Origin: Brachybacterium huguangmaarense
Lineage (GTDB): Bacteria; Actinomycetota; Actinomycetes; Actinomycetales; Dermabacteraceae
Direction of reading: 5' to 3'
NCBI RefSeq assembly: GCF_025725725.1
Contig: NZ_CP107020.1
Coordinates: 2,914,001 to 2,978,000, forward strand
DNA length: 64,000 nucleotides
Shown: piece after piece, positions 27,002-36,079 of the stretch
Position numbering within the stretch: the first letter of the stretch is position 1
Layout: every line of letters begins with the position of its first letter
Made by a program: the position numbers and the translations under genes
The notes under the pieces: generated by a model
Seen by the model: only the letters and a program-made list of their open reading frames with translations
Databases searched by the model: none
What the model was told of the DNA's origin: nothing

Positions 27002-27826
27002 TCAGGCCAGGGCGTCCGTGAGCAGGCGGATCATCGCGCCCATCCGCTCGCGCTCGGGGAAGATCACCGGCACCTGGGCGTCCCTGAGGGGCTGGGCGGT
27101 GACGTGCCCGACCGCGACCGCACGGCAGCGGCCGTCGCGCAGGGCCTCGCGCAGCGCCTCGAGGCGGTCCGCGGCACGGGCGCTCGCCCACAGCGCCTCG
27201 ACGGCGGGGCCGGCGGTGAAGGTCACGGCGTCGACGTCGCCGGCGATGATCTGCTCGATCATCGCGGCGACGGCCGTCTGGTCCTCCCCCGCCTGCCACC
27301 GGTACGGGGACACCACGTGCACCGTGCAGCCGGCGCCGCGCAGCCGGTCGAGCTGGCGCTCGTCGACGTAGCCGTGGCGCTGCAGGCCCACGGGGACGTC
27401 GCGGATCCCGGCGTCGAGCACGAGGTCGACGAGGGACGCGGTGGTCTCGTCGGGGGCGGCCGGCGGGTCGGCGAAGCCCCGCCCGCGCACGGCGCCTCGC
27501 GCCTTGGGGCCGCGGCAGAAGACGCGCAGGCCCGCGATCTGCGTCTCGGCACGGTCGCGCAGGTCCGGCGGCAGGGCGTCGAGCCAGGTCGTGAAGCCCT
27601 GGCCCGTGGTCACGAGCAGCGCCGCGGGCCGGGCGTCGAGCAGGGCGCGCGTCTCGGCGAGCAGGTCCTCGTCCTCGTCGACGGGCACGATGCGCATGGT
27701 CGCGGCGTGGACCACCTCGGCGCCCTGGCGCGTCAGGGCGGCGATCTGGTCGTCGGCGCGGCGATGGGCGGTCACGGCGATCCGTCGGCCCTCGAGCGGC
27801 CGCGCCGACGGGTCGGGGGCGCTCAC
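27002..27826 (-). CDS. hemD: uroporphyrinogen-III synthase
   Basis: 274 residues. Closes and flips ring D of the tetrapyrrole. Family features are LEGRRIAVTAHRRADDQIAAL, ALLVTTGQGFTTWLDAL, VFCRGPKARGAVRGRG, DAVTFTAGPAVEALWASA, and CRAVAVGHVTAQPLRDA. The start is a GTG overlapping the preceding gene's stop by 4 nt (GTGA). No other heme gene is in the window, so it is separated from hemABCL here. Some actinobacterial paralogues act with response regulators, but this one has no fused DNA-binding domain. Confidence 0.88.
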   Translation of the reverse strand: MSAPDPSARPLEGRRIAVTAHRRADDQIAALTRQGAEVVHAATMRIVPVDEDEDLLAETRALLDARPAALLVTTGQGFTTWLDALPPDLRDRAETQIAGLRVFCRGPKARGAVRGRGFADPPAAPDETTASLVDLVLDAGIRDVPVGLQRHGYVDERQLDRLRGAGCTVHVVSPYRWQAGEDQTAVAAMIEQIIAGDVDAVTFTAGPAVEALWASARAADRLEALREALRDGRCRAVAVGHVTAQPLRDAQVPVIFPERERMGAMIRLLTDALA

Positions 27827-28200
27827 GAGAGCAGCGGGAGCGTCAGCGGGTACTTGTACAGCTCGAAGCGCGAGGCGGCGAGCGCGGCGAGGATCGGGAA
27901 GAGGATGCCGAGCACGTAGACGGCGGCCCAGATGATCCAGCCGACGGGCGCGAGGATGATCGTGAACTGCAGGATGGTGGCGACCGCGCTCGCGATGACC
28001 AGGGTCACCGCGAAGTTGAACGACCCGGCCGCGGCGTTGCGCACGAGGGCGTCCTTGTCCTTATAGAGGAACCAGAAGATGAGCGGCCCCACGAAGGCGA
28101 GGATGCCGGCGCTCAGGATGGCGGAGATGATGAGGGACAGGTGGCACAGGATCGCCCACGTACGGGCGGCGTCGCGAGAGGGCGTCGGTACGTTCGTCAT
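27823..28200 (-). CDS. DUF4870 small membrane protein
   Basis: 125 residues with three to four hydrophobic segments: HLSLIISAILSAGILAFVGP, FNFAVTLVIASAVATILQF, and a long one ending VYVLGILFPILAALAA. The pattern FLYKDKDALVRNAAAGSFNF is the DUF4870 hallmark. Function unknown. It is translationally coupled to hemD downstream. Confidence 0.85.
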   Translation of the reverse strand: MTNVPTPSRDAARTWAILCHLSLIISAILSAGILAFVGPLIFWFLYKDKDALVRNAAAGSFNFAVTLVIASAVATILQFTIILAPVGWIIWAAVYVLGILFPILAALAASRFELYKYPLTLPLLS

Positions 28201-28270
28201 GCCTGCATCCTTCCAAGTCGGCGGCCGGGAGTGAAGGGGGTTATCCCCCGAGGTGGCGGGGACGGGGAGC

Positions 28271-29389
28271 TCACGTGTCGAGGATCCAGACGGCGGTGTC
28301 GGCGGGGATGCGGGCGGGATCGGGCAGCACGCGGCTCGCGAGCAGCACCCGGCCGTCGGGCATCGGATAGGGCGCCACGCCCGTGTGCAGGACCGCGTTC
28401 CAGGGGCCGCGGCGCACGTGCAGCACGTCGTCGCGCCCGGTGTCGACCCAGTCGAGGGGCTCCTCGCCCGCCAGGTAGGCGCGATAGGCCAGGGCCGCCC
28501 GGTACATCGTGAGCGTCGAGCCGGGGTCGAAGCTCTCGGCCTCGACCGAGAGCCCCCCGGACCACGGCGGCTGCGGCGACCGGGCCCCGCCGGCCTCCTG
28601 CAGCCCGAGCTCCTCGCCCTGGAGCAGACCGACGCCGCCGGGCAGGGCGAGCACGAACAGCGAGGCGGCACGGGCGCGGGCGAGCCCGAGGGCGACCGGC
28701 ACCTCCTCGATGTCGCCGCCCTCTCGCAGCCACTGCTCGACGGCATCGGGACCGGCCCCCATGCCGGGGAGGAACGCGAAACGGGTGGCGTGGCGCACTG
28801 CGCCCGGTCTCGACAGCACCCACGTGGGCGCGCCGCCGGCGACGCGTGCGGCCTCGAGGGCCTGCTCGATCCGGCGTCGGAGGCCCGCGGCCTCGAACTC
28901 CTCGGCAGTCAGGTCGACGTCGATCGCCGCGGGCTCCGGCGCCGCCGGCTCGGCCGCGCCCTCGCCTCGGCGGAGCACCAGGAGCCGCCCGTCGCGGCAG
29001 AGGGCGTCGACATCGTGCGCGGACCAGTCCCGCGCCGTCTCGTCCTCCCCGGCGTCCGCCTCCTCGAGGATCAGGCCGAGCTGGACGGCGTGCAGCGCTG
29101 CGGCCAGCGCGCCGATCTCCTCGGGAGCGCCCGCGCCGGCGTCGAGCCGCACCGCGTCGACGCCGAGGTCGCGCAGGTAGGGGATGTGGGAGGTAAGGCC
29201 TGCGAGGTCGCCCACGCCGTCGCCGTCCGCGTCGGCGAACGATGCCGTGTGGACCCGGTAGACGGCGGCACGGCGCCACCGGTCACCGGTCGTGGCATGA
29301 GCGGGCCGGGACGCGACCTCGACGGGCACACCGGGGTCGACGAGGTCGGAGGGCTCAGCGGGGGCCGGGTGGCGGGCGTCAGGACTCAC
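28271..29389 (-). CDS. degenerate GH13 (alpha-amylase-fold) protein, probable pseudoenzyme
   Basis: 372 residues against about 565 in the neighbouring GH13 paralogues. The N-terminus keeps the family pattern (AAVYRVHTASFADADGDGVG, then LRDLGVDAVRLD), as does the C-terminal sandwich (SLFVLALPGGVGLLQGEELG). The stretch holding the nucleophile and the acid/base glutamate is gone, and the third aspartate in SNHDVVRH has become SRPGAVRH (194-200). It cannot hydrolyse glycosides by the known mechanism. The frame is intact and has its own leaderless GTG start, so it is probably expressed. A binding or regulatory role is possible but unproven. Confidence 0.8.
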   Translation of the reverse strand: MSPDARHPAPAEPSDLVDPGVPVEVASRPAHATTGDRWRRAAVYRVHTASFADADGDGVGDLAGLTSHIPYLRDLGVDAVRLDAGAGAPEEIGALAAALHAVQLGLILEEADAGEDETARDWSAHDVDALCRDGRLLVLRRGEGAAEPAAPEPAAIDVDLTAEEFEAAGLRRRIEQALEAARVAGGAPTWVLSRPGAVRHATRFAFLPGMGAGPDAVEQWLREGGDIEEVPVALGLARARAASLFVLALPGGVGLLQGEELGLQEAGGARSPQPPWSGGLSVEAESFDPGSTLTMYRAALAYRAYLAGEEPLDWVDTGRDDVLHVRRGPWNAVLHTGVAPYPMPDGRVLLASRVLPDPARIPADTAVWILDT

Positions 29390-29395
29390 CTCTCC

Positions 29396-29401
29396 AGGCT
29401 A
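29396..29401 (-). promoter_or_regulatory. -10 element of the degenerate GH13 gene
   Basis: Minus-strand TAGCCT, 6 nt before the GTG at 29389. It lies downstream of the terminator at 29459-29492, so the gene has its own transcript. Confidence 0.5.
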
Positions 29402-29458
29402 GGGGCGCTCCGACGCCGCTCCCGGGCCTTCGGTCCCCGCCGCGGGCCCGGGACGGCG

Positions 29459-29492
29459 GACGGCCCGGCCGGGAGATCCCGACCGGGCCGTC
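29459..29492 (-). terminator. terminator after the GH13 alpha-glucosidase
   Basis: 10-bp stem GACGGCCCGG / CCGGGCCGTC with a 14-nt loop, 15 nt beyond the stop. Confidence 0.65.
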
Positions 29493-29507
29493 GGCGCACG
29501 CGTCGGA

Positions 29508-31205
29508 TCAGCGGCGCAGCCACACCGTCGTCGCGCCCGGCAGCACGAGCGCGCCGTCCTGCGCGCGGTCGACCTCGCCGCTCGCGAGCAGGACCTCAGC
29601 CGCGGGGACCGAGGCCGGGGCGTCGCCGAAGTTGGTGACGGTGACCCAGCCGCCGGGACGCTCGAAGGCGAGCACGTCACCGGTCGACAGCGACTCGTCC
29701 CACGTCAGGGTCTCCGCGGTCTCGAGCTCGTGGCGCCGACGCAGGGCCTCCCGGTACAGGGTCAGGGTCGAGCCCTCGACCCCGTCCTGGGCCTCGACGG
29801 AGACGTCGCCGAACCAGGCGGGCTGGGGCAGGTGGGACCCGCCCTCGCCGAAGCCGAAGGACGAGCCCGTGCGGGTCCACGGCAGCGGCACGCGGCAGCC
29901 GTCGCGCCCGGGACCGTCCTTCTCGAGCTGCTCGCGCGAGGCCCGGAAGAAGGAGGGGTCCTGGCGCTGCTCGGCCGGGATGTCGGCGACCTCGTGGAGC
30001 CCGAGCTCCTCGCCCTGGTACAGGTAGGCGCTGCCGGGCAGGGCCAGCTCGAACAGGGTCGCCGCGCGGGCACGGCGCACGCCGAGCTCGGGGTCGATGC
30101 CGTCCGCCGGGCCGCCCGCGAGCAGCCATGCCGCGCCGCGCTTGGACGTGCCGTCGGAGGGCGCGAGCGCGTAGCGGGTCGCGTGGCGCACGACGTCGTG
30201 GTTGGAGAACACCCACGTGATCGACGAGCCGTGCGCCTCGGCCTCCGTCAGGTTGCCCGTCACGATGCGACGGAAGTCGGCGGCGTCGAAGTCGGCCTCG
30301 AGCAGGTCGAAGTTGAAGGCCTGGCCCAGGCTGCCGGGGTGGGCGTAGCGGGCCCGGCGCTCGGCGGTCTGCGCCCAGGCCTCGGCCACGGCCATGCGGG
30401 GAGGCGTGTACTCGTCGAACACCGTGCGCCACTCGGCGTAGATCTCGTGCACCTCGTCGCGGTCCCACAGCGGGTGCGTGCCGTCCAGCTGCGGCAGGGC
30501 CTTGAGCTCCGCCTTCGAGGGCAGCGGCTCGCTCAGGTCCTTGGCCAGGCCGTGGGCGACGTCGACGCGGAAGCCGTCGACCCCGCGGTCGGACCAGAAG
30601 CGCAGGGTGGTCAGGAAGTCCTCGCGCACCTCGGGGTGCTTCCAGTTGAAGTCGGGCTGCTCGCGCGCGAAGAGGTGGAGGTACCACTGCCCGTCCTCGA
30701 CCCGGGTCCACGCCGGGCCGCCGAAGATCGACTCCCAGTCCGCGGGCGGCAGCTCGCCGTTCTCGCCGCGGCCGTCGCGGAAGATGTAGCGATCACGGGC
30801 GTTCGACCCGCGCGGCGAGGCGAGGGCCTCGCGGAACCAGGCGTGGCGGTCCGAGGAGTGGTTGGGCACGAGGTCGACGATCAGCCGGATGCCAGCGCCG
30901 TGCAGGGCCGCGGACATCTCGTCGAAGTCGGCGAGGGTGCCGATGGCCGGGTCGACGTCACGGTAGTCGTCGACGTCGTAGCCGCCGTCGGCGAGCGCCG
31001 AGGGGTAGAAGGGGGAGAGCCAGACGGCGTCGATCCCGAGCTCGCGGAGGTACGGGACGCGCGAGATGATCCCGCGCAGGTCACCGATACCGTCGCCGTT
31101 GGCGTCGGCGAAGGAGCGGGGGTAGATCTGGTAGACGGCCGCCTGCCGCCACCAGTTCGGATCGTCGACGAGCACGGTGGACGCCGGCGTGGAGGTCATG
31201 GTCAC
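29508..31205 (-). CDS. GH13 alpha-glucosidase
   Basis: 565 residues, cytosolic. Hydrolyses terminal alpha-1,4 (possibly alpha-1,6) glucosides from imported maltodextrins. The catalytic triad is intact: Asp215 in GFRVDVAH, Glu275 in MAVAEAW, Asp337 in FSNHDVVRH. The barrel opens QAAVYQIYPRSFADANGDGI. It is a close paralogue of the gene at 37853, sharing most segments, for example LALPGSAYLYQGEELGLHEV. Start GTG 31205 follows AGGAC; ATG 31199 is the alternative. It reads away from the ROK gene, separated by a 265-nt gap, and belongs to the same sugar locus. Confidence 0.93.
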   Translation of the reverse strand: MTMTSTPASTVLVDDPNWWRQAAVYQIYPRSFADANGDGIGDLRGIISRVPYLRELGIDAVWLSPFYPSALADGGYDVDDYRDVDPAIGTLADFDEMSAALHGAGIRLIVDLVPNHSSDRHAWFREALASPRGSNARDRYIFRDGRGENGELPPADWESIFGGPAWTRVEDGQWYLHLFAREQPDFNWKHPEVREDFLTTLRFWSDRGVDGFRVDVAHGLAKDLSEPLPSKAELKALPQLDGTHPLWDRDEVHEIYAEWRTVFDEYTPPRMAVAEAWAQTAERRARYAHPGSLGQAFNFDLLEADFDAADFRRIVTGNLTEAEAHGSSITWVFSNHDVVRHATRYALAPSDGTSKRGAAWLLAGGPADGIDPELGVRRARAATLFELALPGSAYLYQGEELGLHEVADIPAEQRQDPSFFRASREQLEKDGPGRDGCRVPLPWTRTGSSFGFGEGGSHLPQPAWFGDVSVEAQDGVEGSTLTLYREALRRRHELETAETLTWDESLSTGDVLAFERPGGWVTVTNFGDAPASVPAAEVLLASGEVDRAQDGALVLPGATTVWLRR

Positions 31206-31470
31206 GAGATGTGTCCTGTTCTGCTTCGGGGTGGTCTGTCGGGGCGTGATCCGCGCCGCGGCACACGGGCATGACAGGGGCCCGACGTGCGGTCGGGTGC
31301 CGTGGGAGGGCGGCGCGGGGCGGCCTCGCGTGCTGTCACGAGCACCGCCCGGAGGTTAGATCACATGAATGGATCAACGCACCGCAACCAGTATGGGACT
31401 GCCGCCGGGACCCGTCAACGCGAGACGTCGGAGCCTGCCGTGTGTGCTTGCGCACCGACGGCGGCCTCTC
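31206..31470. other. gap without a gene
   Basis: 265 nt between the ROK stop and the alpha-glucosidase start. It should hold the alpha-glucosidase promoter. I see no clear -10/-35 pair, RNA structure or protein. Confidence 0.5.
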
Positions 31471-32703
31471 TCAGTCGTCGCCGCGTCGCCGGGAGCTGAG
31501 AAGGGGGAGCGCGATCTCCTGCGCGGCCTCGCGCGCGGCCGAGACGGCGCCGAGGGAGACCGCGTCGCCCGCGAGCTCGGAGGCCACGATCTCGGGCGGG
31601 GGCAGCTCGAGCTCCTGGGCGACGAAGGCGCTCGCGAGCTCGATCACCTCGCCGAGCGCCCCGGCCACGGCGCCGCACACGACGATCACCTCGGGGTCGT
31701 AGAAGTGGGCGACCACGGCGCAGATCCGCCCCATCAGGTCCCCCAGCTCCTCGAGCAGCGGCCGGGAGACGGGGTCGGACAGCCGTGCGGTCGCGAGCAC
31801 GGCCTCGGCGGTGACCCCCACCCCGGACAGCCGGGCCCACGGGTGCTCGGCCGGGATGCGGCCGGCCTCGAGCGCCTCGCGCACCCAGTTCTCGGCACGT
31901 TCGCCGATCCCGAGGGTCCCGGCCACCCCGGGCACGAAGGAGAGGCCCTCGAGCTCGCCCACGCCCCCGTGCGCGCCGCGCACGAGGCGCCCCTCGAGCA
32001 CGACGCCCGAGCCGAGGCGACGACCCGAGAGCATGGCGACGAAGTGGTCGCAGCCGCGGGCGGCGCCGAGGGTGCCCTCGGCGAGCGCCGCGAGTGCCGC
32101 GTCGTTCTCGACCCGCACGGCCGGGAAGCTGTCGGCGAGGGCGTCGCGGAAGCCCGCGTTCATGAGCTGCCAGAACTGGTTGGAGTGCGAGGGGGACGCG
32201 CCCTCCCCGTCGACGGGCGCCGGCACCCCGACCGCGACGGCGAGCACGTCGTGCGGCGAGCCCCCGGCGGTCTCGAGGCCCGTCGCGATCGCGTCGAGAG
32301 CCGCCGCCCGCCGGGCCTCGGCGACGCGGTCGTCGGCGGCGCCGCCGGGCACGTAGCCGGAGTTGCGCACCTCGACCTGCTCGCGCGCGAGGATCCGACC
32401 GGCGAGATCCGCGACCACGGCGGTGAGATGGCGGTGGCCCGCGTCGATCCCGATCACGATGCCCGCGTCGCCCCGCAGCGCGAAGCGCCGGGCGGGCCGG
32501 CCGAGACGGCCGCCCTGCTCGGGCTCGGAGCTCGAGAGCTCGCGGATCAGCCCGAGCTCGATGAGGGTGTCGAGGGCTCGCAGGGCGGTCGTGCGGGTCA
32601 GCCCGAGCGCGGCCATGACATGGTCCGCGCGGAAGACTCCGGCGTCCCACGCGAAGGTGAGGACGTCGGCCGTACTCCCCCGATGCTCTGCAAGAACATC
32701 CAT
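31471..32703 (-). CDS. ROK-family transcriptional repressor
   Basis: 410 residues. The N-terminal winged helix is VFRADHVMAALGLTRTTALRAL. The ROK sugar-kinase-like core follows: VIGIDAGHRHLTAVVADLAG, RVENDAALAALAEGTLGAAR and LGSGVVLEGRLVRGAHGGVGE. The canonical zinc motif CxCGxxGC is not visible, which is frequent among actinobacterial ROK repressors. It is divergent from the sugar ABC operon across 125 nt, so it most likely represses that operon and perhaps the alpha-glucosidases, released by a maltose-derived sugar. Confidence 0.88.
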   Translation of the reverse strand: MDVLAEHRGSTADVLTFAWDAGVFRADHVMAALGLTRTTALRALDTLIELGLIRELSSSEPEQGGRLGRPARRFALRGDAGIVIGIDAGHRHLTAVVADLAGRILAREQVEVRNSGYVPGGAADDRVAEARRAAALDAIATGLETAGGSPHDVLAVAVGVPAPVDGEGASPSHSNQFWQLMNAGFRDALADSFPAVRVENDAALAALAEGTLGAARGCDHFVAMLSGRRLGSGVVLEGRLVRGAHGGVGELEGLSFVPGVAGTLGIGERAENWVREALEAGRIPAEHPWARLSGVGVTAEAVLATARLSDPVSRPLLEELGDLMGRICAVVAHFYDPEVIVVCGAVAGALGEVIELASAFVAQELELPPPEIVASELAGDAVSLGAVSAAREAAQEIALPLLSSRRRGDD

Positions 32704-32828
32704 GTCGGGACTCCCTTGACCGTTGCTCGAACCTGGTGCACTATAACCGAGCCGAGGTTTCTCCGATGGCTACATTTAGTCACCCCATCGACTGGCGATG
32801 CCGGTGACGGACGAAGAAGGACAACGAC
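32704..32828. promoter_or_regulatory. divergent control region of the ROK gene and sugar ABC operon
   Basis: 125 nt, AT-richer than its flanks. Minus-strand TATAGT (32746-32741) could be the ROK -10. For the plus strand, TTGACC (32716-32721) and TATAAC (32742-32747) are recognisable but 20 nt apart, so the pairing is doubtful. The inverted repeat CATCG-ACTGG-CGATG is a candidate operator. Confidence 0.45.
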
Positions 32829-34145
32829 GTGCCTCAACCATCACCCCATGCCCCGGGCGATCCCCGCGCCGCCGAGCGCTCCGCCTGGGCACCATCCCGC
32901 CGCACGCTGCTCAAGACCCTCGGAGGGGCCGGCCTCGTCGGCGCCGTGCCGTGGCTCGCCGGGTGCTCGTCGAGCAGCCGCGAGACGATCACCTTCTACC
33001 AGTCGAAGCCGGAGGCGATCTCCTACTTCAGCCAGCTCGCCGCCGACTTCACGGCCTCGCAGGATCAGTACCGGATCCTGCACGACGTCTCCACGAGCCT
33101 CTCGGCGAGCTTCGTGCGCAGCAACCCGCCGGATCTGGGCTGTCTCAACTACAACCTCGAGATGGCCCGCTTCATGGAGCGCGGCGCCCTGACGGACCTG
33201 TCCGACCTCCCGGAGGCGGCGACGATCCGCGAGGACATCGTCGAGCTCACCAAGGCGTATCCCCAGTACGAGAAGCGCACGAGCGTGCTCCCCTACTCGG
33301 CGATGGCGGCCTCGGTCATCTACAACAAGAAGATCTTCGAGGACAACGGGATCGAGGTCCCCGCCACGTGGGACGCCCTGATCGACGTGTGCGACCGGCT
33401 GCAGGCCGCGGGCGTCACGCCCTTCTACGCGACCTTCCTCGACGCGTGGACGATCGCCCAGGGCTGGTTCGACTACCCCGTGGGCGGCATGATCGACGTC
33501 GCCGAGTTCTACAAGAAGATGAACGCGATCGGCGCCGACGTCGGCCCGAACTCCGAGGTCTCCTTCCAGAAGACCCTGCTCGAGCCCGTGCAGAAGATGG
33601 TCCAGCTCGGCCAGTACATCAACTCCGACGCCCCGAGCCGCGGCTACGGGGACGGCAACACGGCCTTCGCCAACGGCGAGGCCGCCATGATCCTCCAGGG
33701 ACCGTGGGCCTTCAGCGAGTTCGACAAGGCCGGCACCGACCTGCAGGCCGGCACCTTCCCCTTCCCGGCGACGAACGACGCCGAGGACCTCAAGGTGCGC
33801 GTCAACATCGACCTGTCCCTGTGGGTGCCGGACGCGGCCAACGGGCAGGACGGCGCCCGGGCGTTCCTCCAGTACCTGATGAAGCCCGAGATCCAGGATC
33901 CGTACAACGCGAAGTTCCTGGGCTTCGGCACCACCAAGGATGCGCCGCCCGTGACGGACGAGCGCATCGTCGGCATGCAGCCGTACTACGACGACGGGAA
34001 GTTCTACATGGGGGCCTCGCAGTTCATCCCCAACAACATCCCCTATCAGAACTACCTGCAGTCGATCATGCTCGGAGACGTGGAGCCCGAGCCCATGCTC
34101 GCGCAGCTCGACAGCGACTGGGCCTCGCTCGCCTACCGCGCATAA
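32829..34145 (+). CDS. sugar ABC transporter substrate-binding lipoprotein
   Basis: 438 residues, extracellular solute-binding family 1. The signal has twin arginines (SRRTLLKTLGGAG, 23-35) and a lipobox LAGC with Cys46, so it is probably Tat-exported and lipid-anchored. The mature part matches the maltose/multiple-sugar group: TITFYQSKPEAISYFSQLA, AFANGEAAMILQGPWAFSEF, and YNKKIFEDNGIEVPATWDAL. Start GTG 32829 follows GAAGAAGG. First gene of a binding protein-permease-permease operon. The ligand is probably a malto-oligosaccharide, inferred from the GH13 neighbours. Confidence 0.92.
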   Translation: MPQPSPHAPGDPRAAERSAWAPSRRTLLKTLGGAGLVGAVPWLAGCSSSSRETITFYQSKPEAISYFSQLAADFTASQDQYRILHDVSTSLSASFVRSNPPDLGCLNYNLEMARFMERGALTDLSDLPEAATIREDIVELTKAYPQYEKRTSVLPYSAMAASVIYNKKIFEDNGIEVPATWDALIDVCDRLQAAGVTPFYATFLDAWTIAQGWFDYPVGGMIDVAEFYKKMNAIGADVGPNSEVSFQKTLLEPVQKMVQLGQYINSDAPSRGYGDGNTAFANGEAAMILQGPWAFSEFDKAGTDLQAGTFPFPATNDAEDLKVRVNIDLSLWVPDAANGQDGARAFLQYLMKPEIQDPYNAKFLGFGTTKDAPPVTDERIVGMQPYYDDGKFYMGASQFIPNNIPYQNYLQSIMLGDVEPEPMLAQLDSDWASLAYRA

Positions 34146-34164
34146 GAGACGAAGGAGTCTACGT

Positions 34165-35076
34165 ATGTCCACCGCACCTCGGGGCGAGCAATCCTCCCCC
34201 GCCCTCAAGCACACGAAGAGACGCGTCGAGCCGATCTACTGGCTCTTCCTCTTCCCGGCCGTCGCCGTCTTCACCCTGCTCATCACCTACCCCGCCATCC
34301 AGGGCTTCACGATGAGCTTCACCAACTCGATCGGCTTCGGCGACTTCGACTGGATCGGGTTCCGCAACTACATCTCGCTGTTCCGCGACCCGAACATGCT
34401 GGGGTCCTACGGCTTCACGTTCCTGTTCGCGATCACCACGGTCATCCTGGTCAACATCATCGCGTTCTTCCTGGCCCTCGGGCTCACCGCGAAGATCCGG
34501 TTCACCAACGGCCTGCGGGCGATCTTCGTGATCCCCATGGTGATCTCGGCGATCATCTACTCCTACGTGTTCCGCTTCCTGTTCAACAACTCGCTGCCGG
34601 TGCTGGGCGAGGCCCTGGGCTCCCAGACCCTGTCCGAGAGCCTCCTGGCCAATCCGCACTGGGCATGGTTCGCGATCGTCATCGTCACGGTCTGGGGCTC
34701 GGTTCCCGGCACCATGCTCATCTACATCGCCGGCCTGATGACCGTGCCCGGCGAGGTCTACGAGGCCAGCTCGATCGACGGCGCGACCCCGTGGAAGAAC
34801 CTGATCCACATCACCCTGCCGCTCGTGGCCGGCTACGTGGGCATCAACATCATCCTGGGCTTCAAGGGCTTCCTGGCGGTGTACGACCAGATCGTCGCCC
34901 TCACCGGCGGCGGTCCCGGCACGGCCACCCGCTCGGTCGCCTTCACGATCTTCGCCGGCTTCCAGGGGGGCGACTACGCCTATCAGATGGCCAACGCGGT
35001 CGTCTTCTTCATCATCACCGTCATCATCGCGCTCGTGCAGATGCGCGTCACCCAGGGAAGGGCGTACGTCGCATGA
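34165..35076 (+). CDS. sugar ABC transporter permease (MalF/UgpA type)
   Basis: 303 residues, six membrane helices. The binding-protein-dependent permease motif is YEASSIDGATPWKNLIHITL. The first helix is YWLFLFPAVAVFTLLITYPA. A GACGAAGGAG site precedes the ATG. Its stop overlaps the start of the second permease by 4 nt. It needs an ATPase, which is not encoded in the window. Confidence 0.93.
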   Translation: MSTAPRGEQSSPALKHTKRRVEPIYWLFLFPAVAVFTLLITYPAIQGFTMSFTNSIGFGDFDWIGFRNYISLFRDPNMLGSYGFTFLFAITTVILVNIIAFFLALGLTAKIRFTNGLRAIFVIPMVISAIIYSYVFRFLFNNSLPVLGEALGSQTLSESLLANPHWAWFAIVIVTVWGSVPGTMLIYIAGLMTVPGEVYEASSIDGATPWKNLIHITLPLVAGYVGINIILGFKGFLAVYDQIVALTGGGPGTATRSVAFTIFAGFQGGDYAYQMANAVVFFIITVIIALVQMRVTQGRAYVA

Positions 35077-35972
35077 GCGCCACGACCACCTCCGCCACGT
35101 CCGCCAGCGTGCTCACGTCGAGCTCCAAGCGCCCACGACGACACAAGGTCGGCCGGGACCGCATCAACTGGCCCGCCACGATCCTGCTGATGGTCGCGTC
35201 GCTGACCGTGCTGGTGCCGCTGTACGTCACGGTGTCGATGGCGTTCAAGACCACCAAGCAGTCCACCGACGGCAACGCCTTCAGCCTCCCGAGCCCGTTC
35301 AGCACGAGCGGCTTCGTGGAGGCGTGGCAGCTGACCAACTTCCCGCGCGCCTTCGTGGTCTCGGTCATCGTGACCGTGATCGCGGTGGTCGGGGCGATCC
35401 TGGTCTCGGCGATGGCCTCCTACGCGATCGTGCGCAACTGGGACCGCAAGCCGTTCCGCTACTGCTTCTTCTACCTGCTGGCCGCGATGTTCATCCCGTT
35501 CCCGGTGGTCGCGCTCCCGCAGGTCAAGCTCACAGGCATCCTGGGGCTCGACAACTACGTCGGCGTCGCGATCCTCCACATCGTGTTCAGCCTCGCGTTC
35601 AACTCGCTGCTGTTCACGACGTTCCTGCGCTCGATCCCGCTCGAGCTCGAGGAGTCCATGCGGATGGACGGGGCGAGCACCTGGCAGACGTTCTGGCGGC
35701 TCATCTTCCCGCTGCTGTCCCCGATGGCCGCCACGGTCGGCATCTTCGCCTTCCTGGCATCATGGAACGACTTCATGATGCCGAGCCTGATCATCTCCCA
35801 GCCCGAATGGCAGACGATCCCCGTGGTCAACAGCATCTTCCAGACCCAGTTCAGCAACAACTACAACGTCAGCTTCGCGTCCTACCTGATGGCGATGGCC
35901 CCGGCCATCATCGTCTACCTGTTCGCGCAGCGCTGGGTCATGTCCGGCCTGACCCAGGGCGCCATCAAGTAG
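35073..35972 (+). CDS. sugar ABC transporter permease (MalG/UgpE type)
   Basis: 299 residues, six membrane helices. The EAA loop is LEESMRMDGASTWQTFWRLI. The N-terminus carries a serine/threonine-rich, then basic, cytosolic tail before the first helix at INWPATILLMVASLTVLVPL. Coupled to the preceding permease by an ATGA overlap. A terminator hairpin follows, separating it from the GH13 genes. Confidence 0.93.
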   Translation: MSATTTSATSASVLTSSSKRPRRHKVGRDRINWPATILLMVASLTVLVPLYVTVSMAFKTTKQSTDGNAFSLPSPFSTSGFVEAWQLTNFPRAFVVSVIVTVIAVVGAILVSAMASYAIVRNWDRKPFRYCFFYLLAAMFIPFPVVALPQVKLTGILGLDNYVGVAILHIVFSLAFNSLLFTTFLRSIPLELEESMRMDGASTWQTFWRLIFPLLSPMAATVGIFAFLASWNDFMMPSLIISQPEWQTIPVVNSIFQTQFSNNYNVSFASYLMAMAPAIIVYLFAQRWVMSGLTQGAIK

Positions 35973-35987
35973 TCCGCCCACCCGGTC

Positions 35988-36030
35988 GACGACACGGGCG
36001 CAGCGCCTCGCGCGCCGCGCCCGTGTCGTC
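35988..36030 (+). terminator. terminator after the sugar permease genes
   Basis: 14-bp perfect stem GACGACACGGGCGC / GCGCCCGTGTCGTC; the 15-nt loop can extend it. Partial read-through to the GH13 gene 50 nt on is possible. Confidence 0.7.
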
Positions 36031-36079
36031 CTCTCCGGGGCCTGTCCGACTTTCCCCCGCCTCGAATCCAGGAGACTCC

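Noticed and set aside
27002-27826. HemD-like protein as a transcription regulator of the nitrogen type
   Set aside because: Those proteins carry a C-terminal DNA-binding domain. This one ends after the synthase fold.
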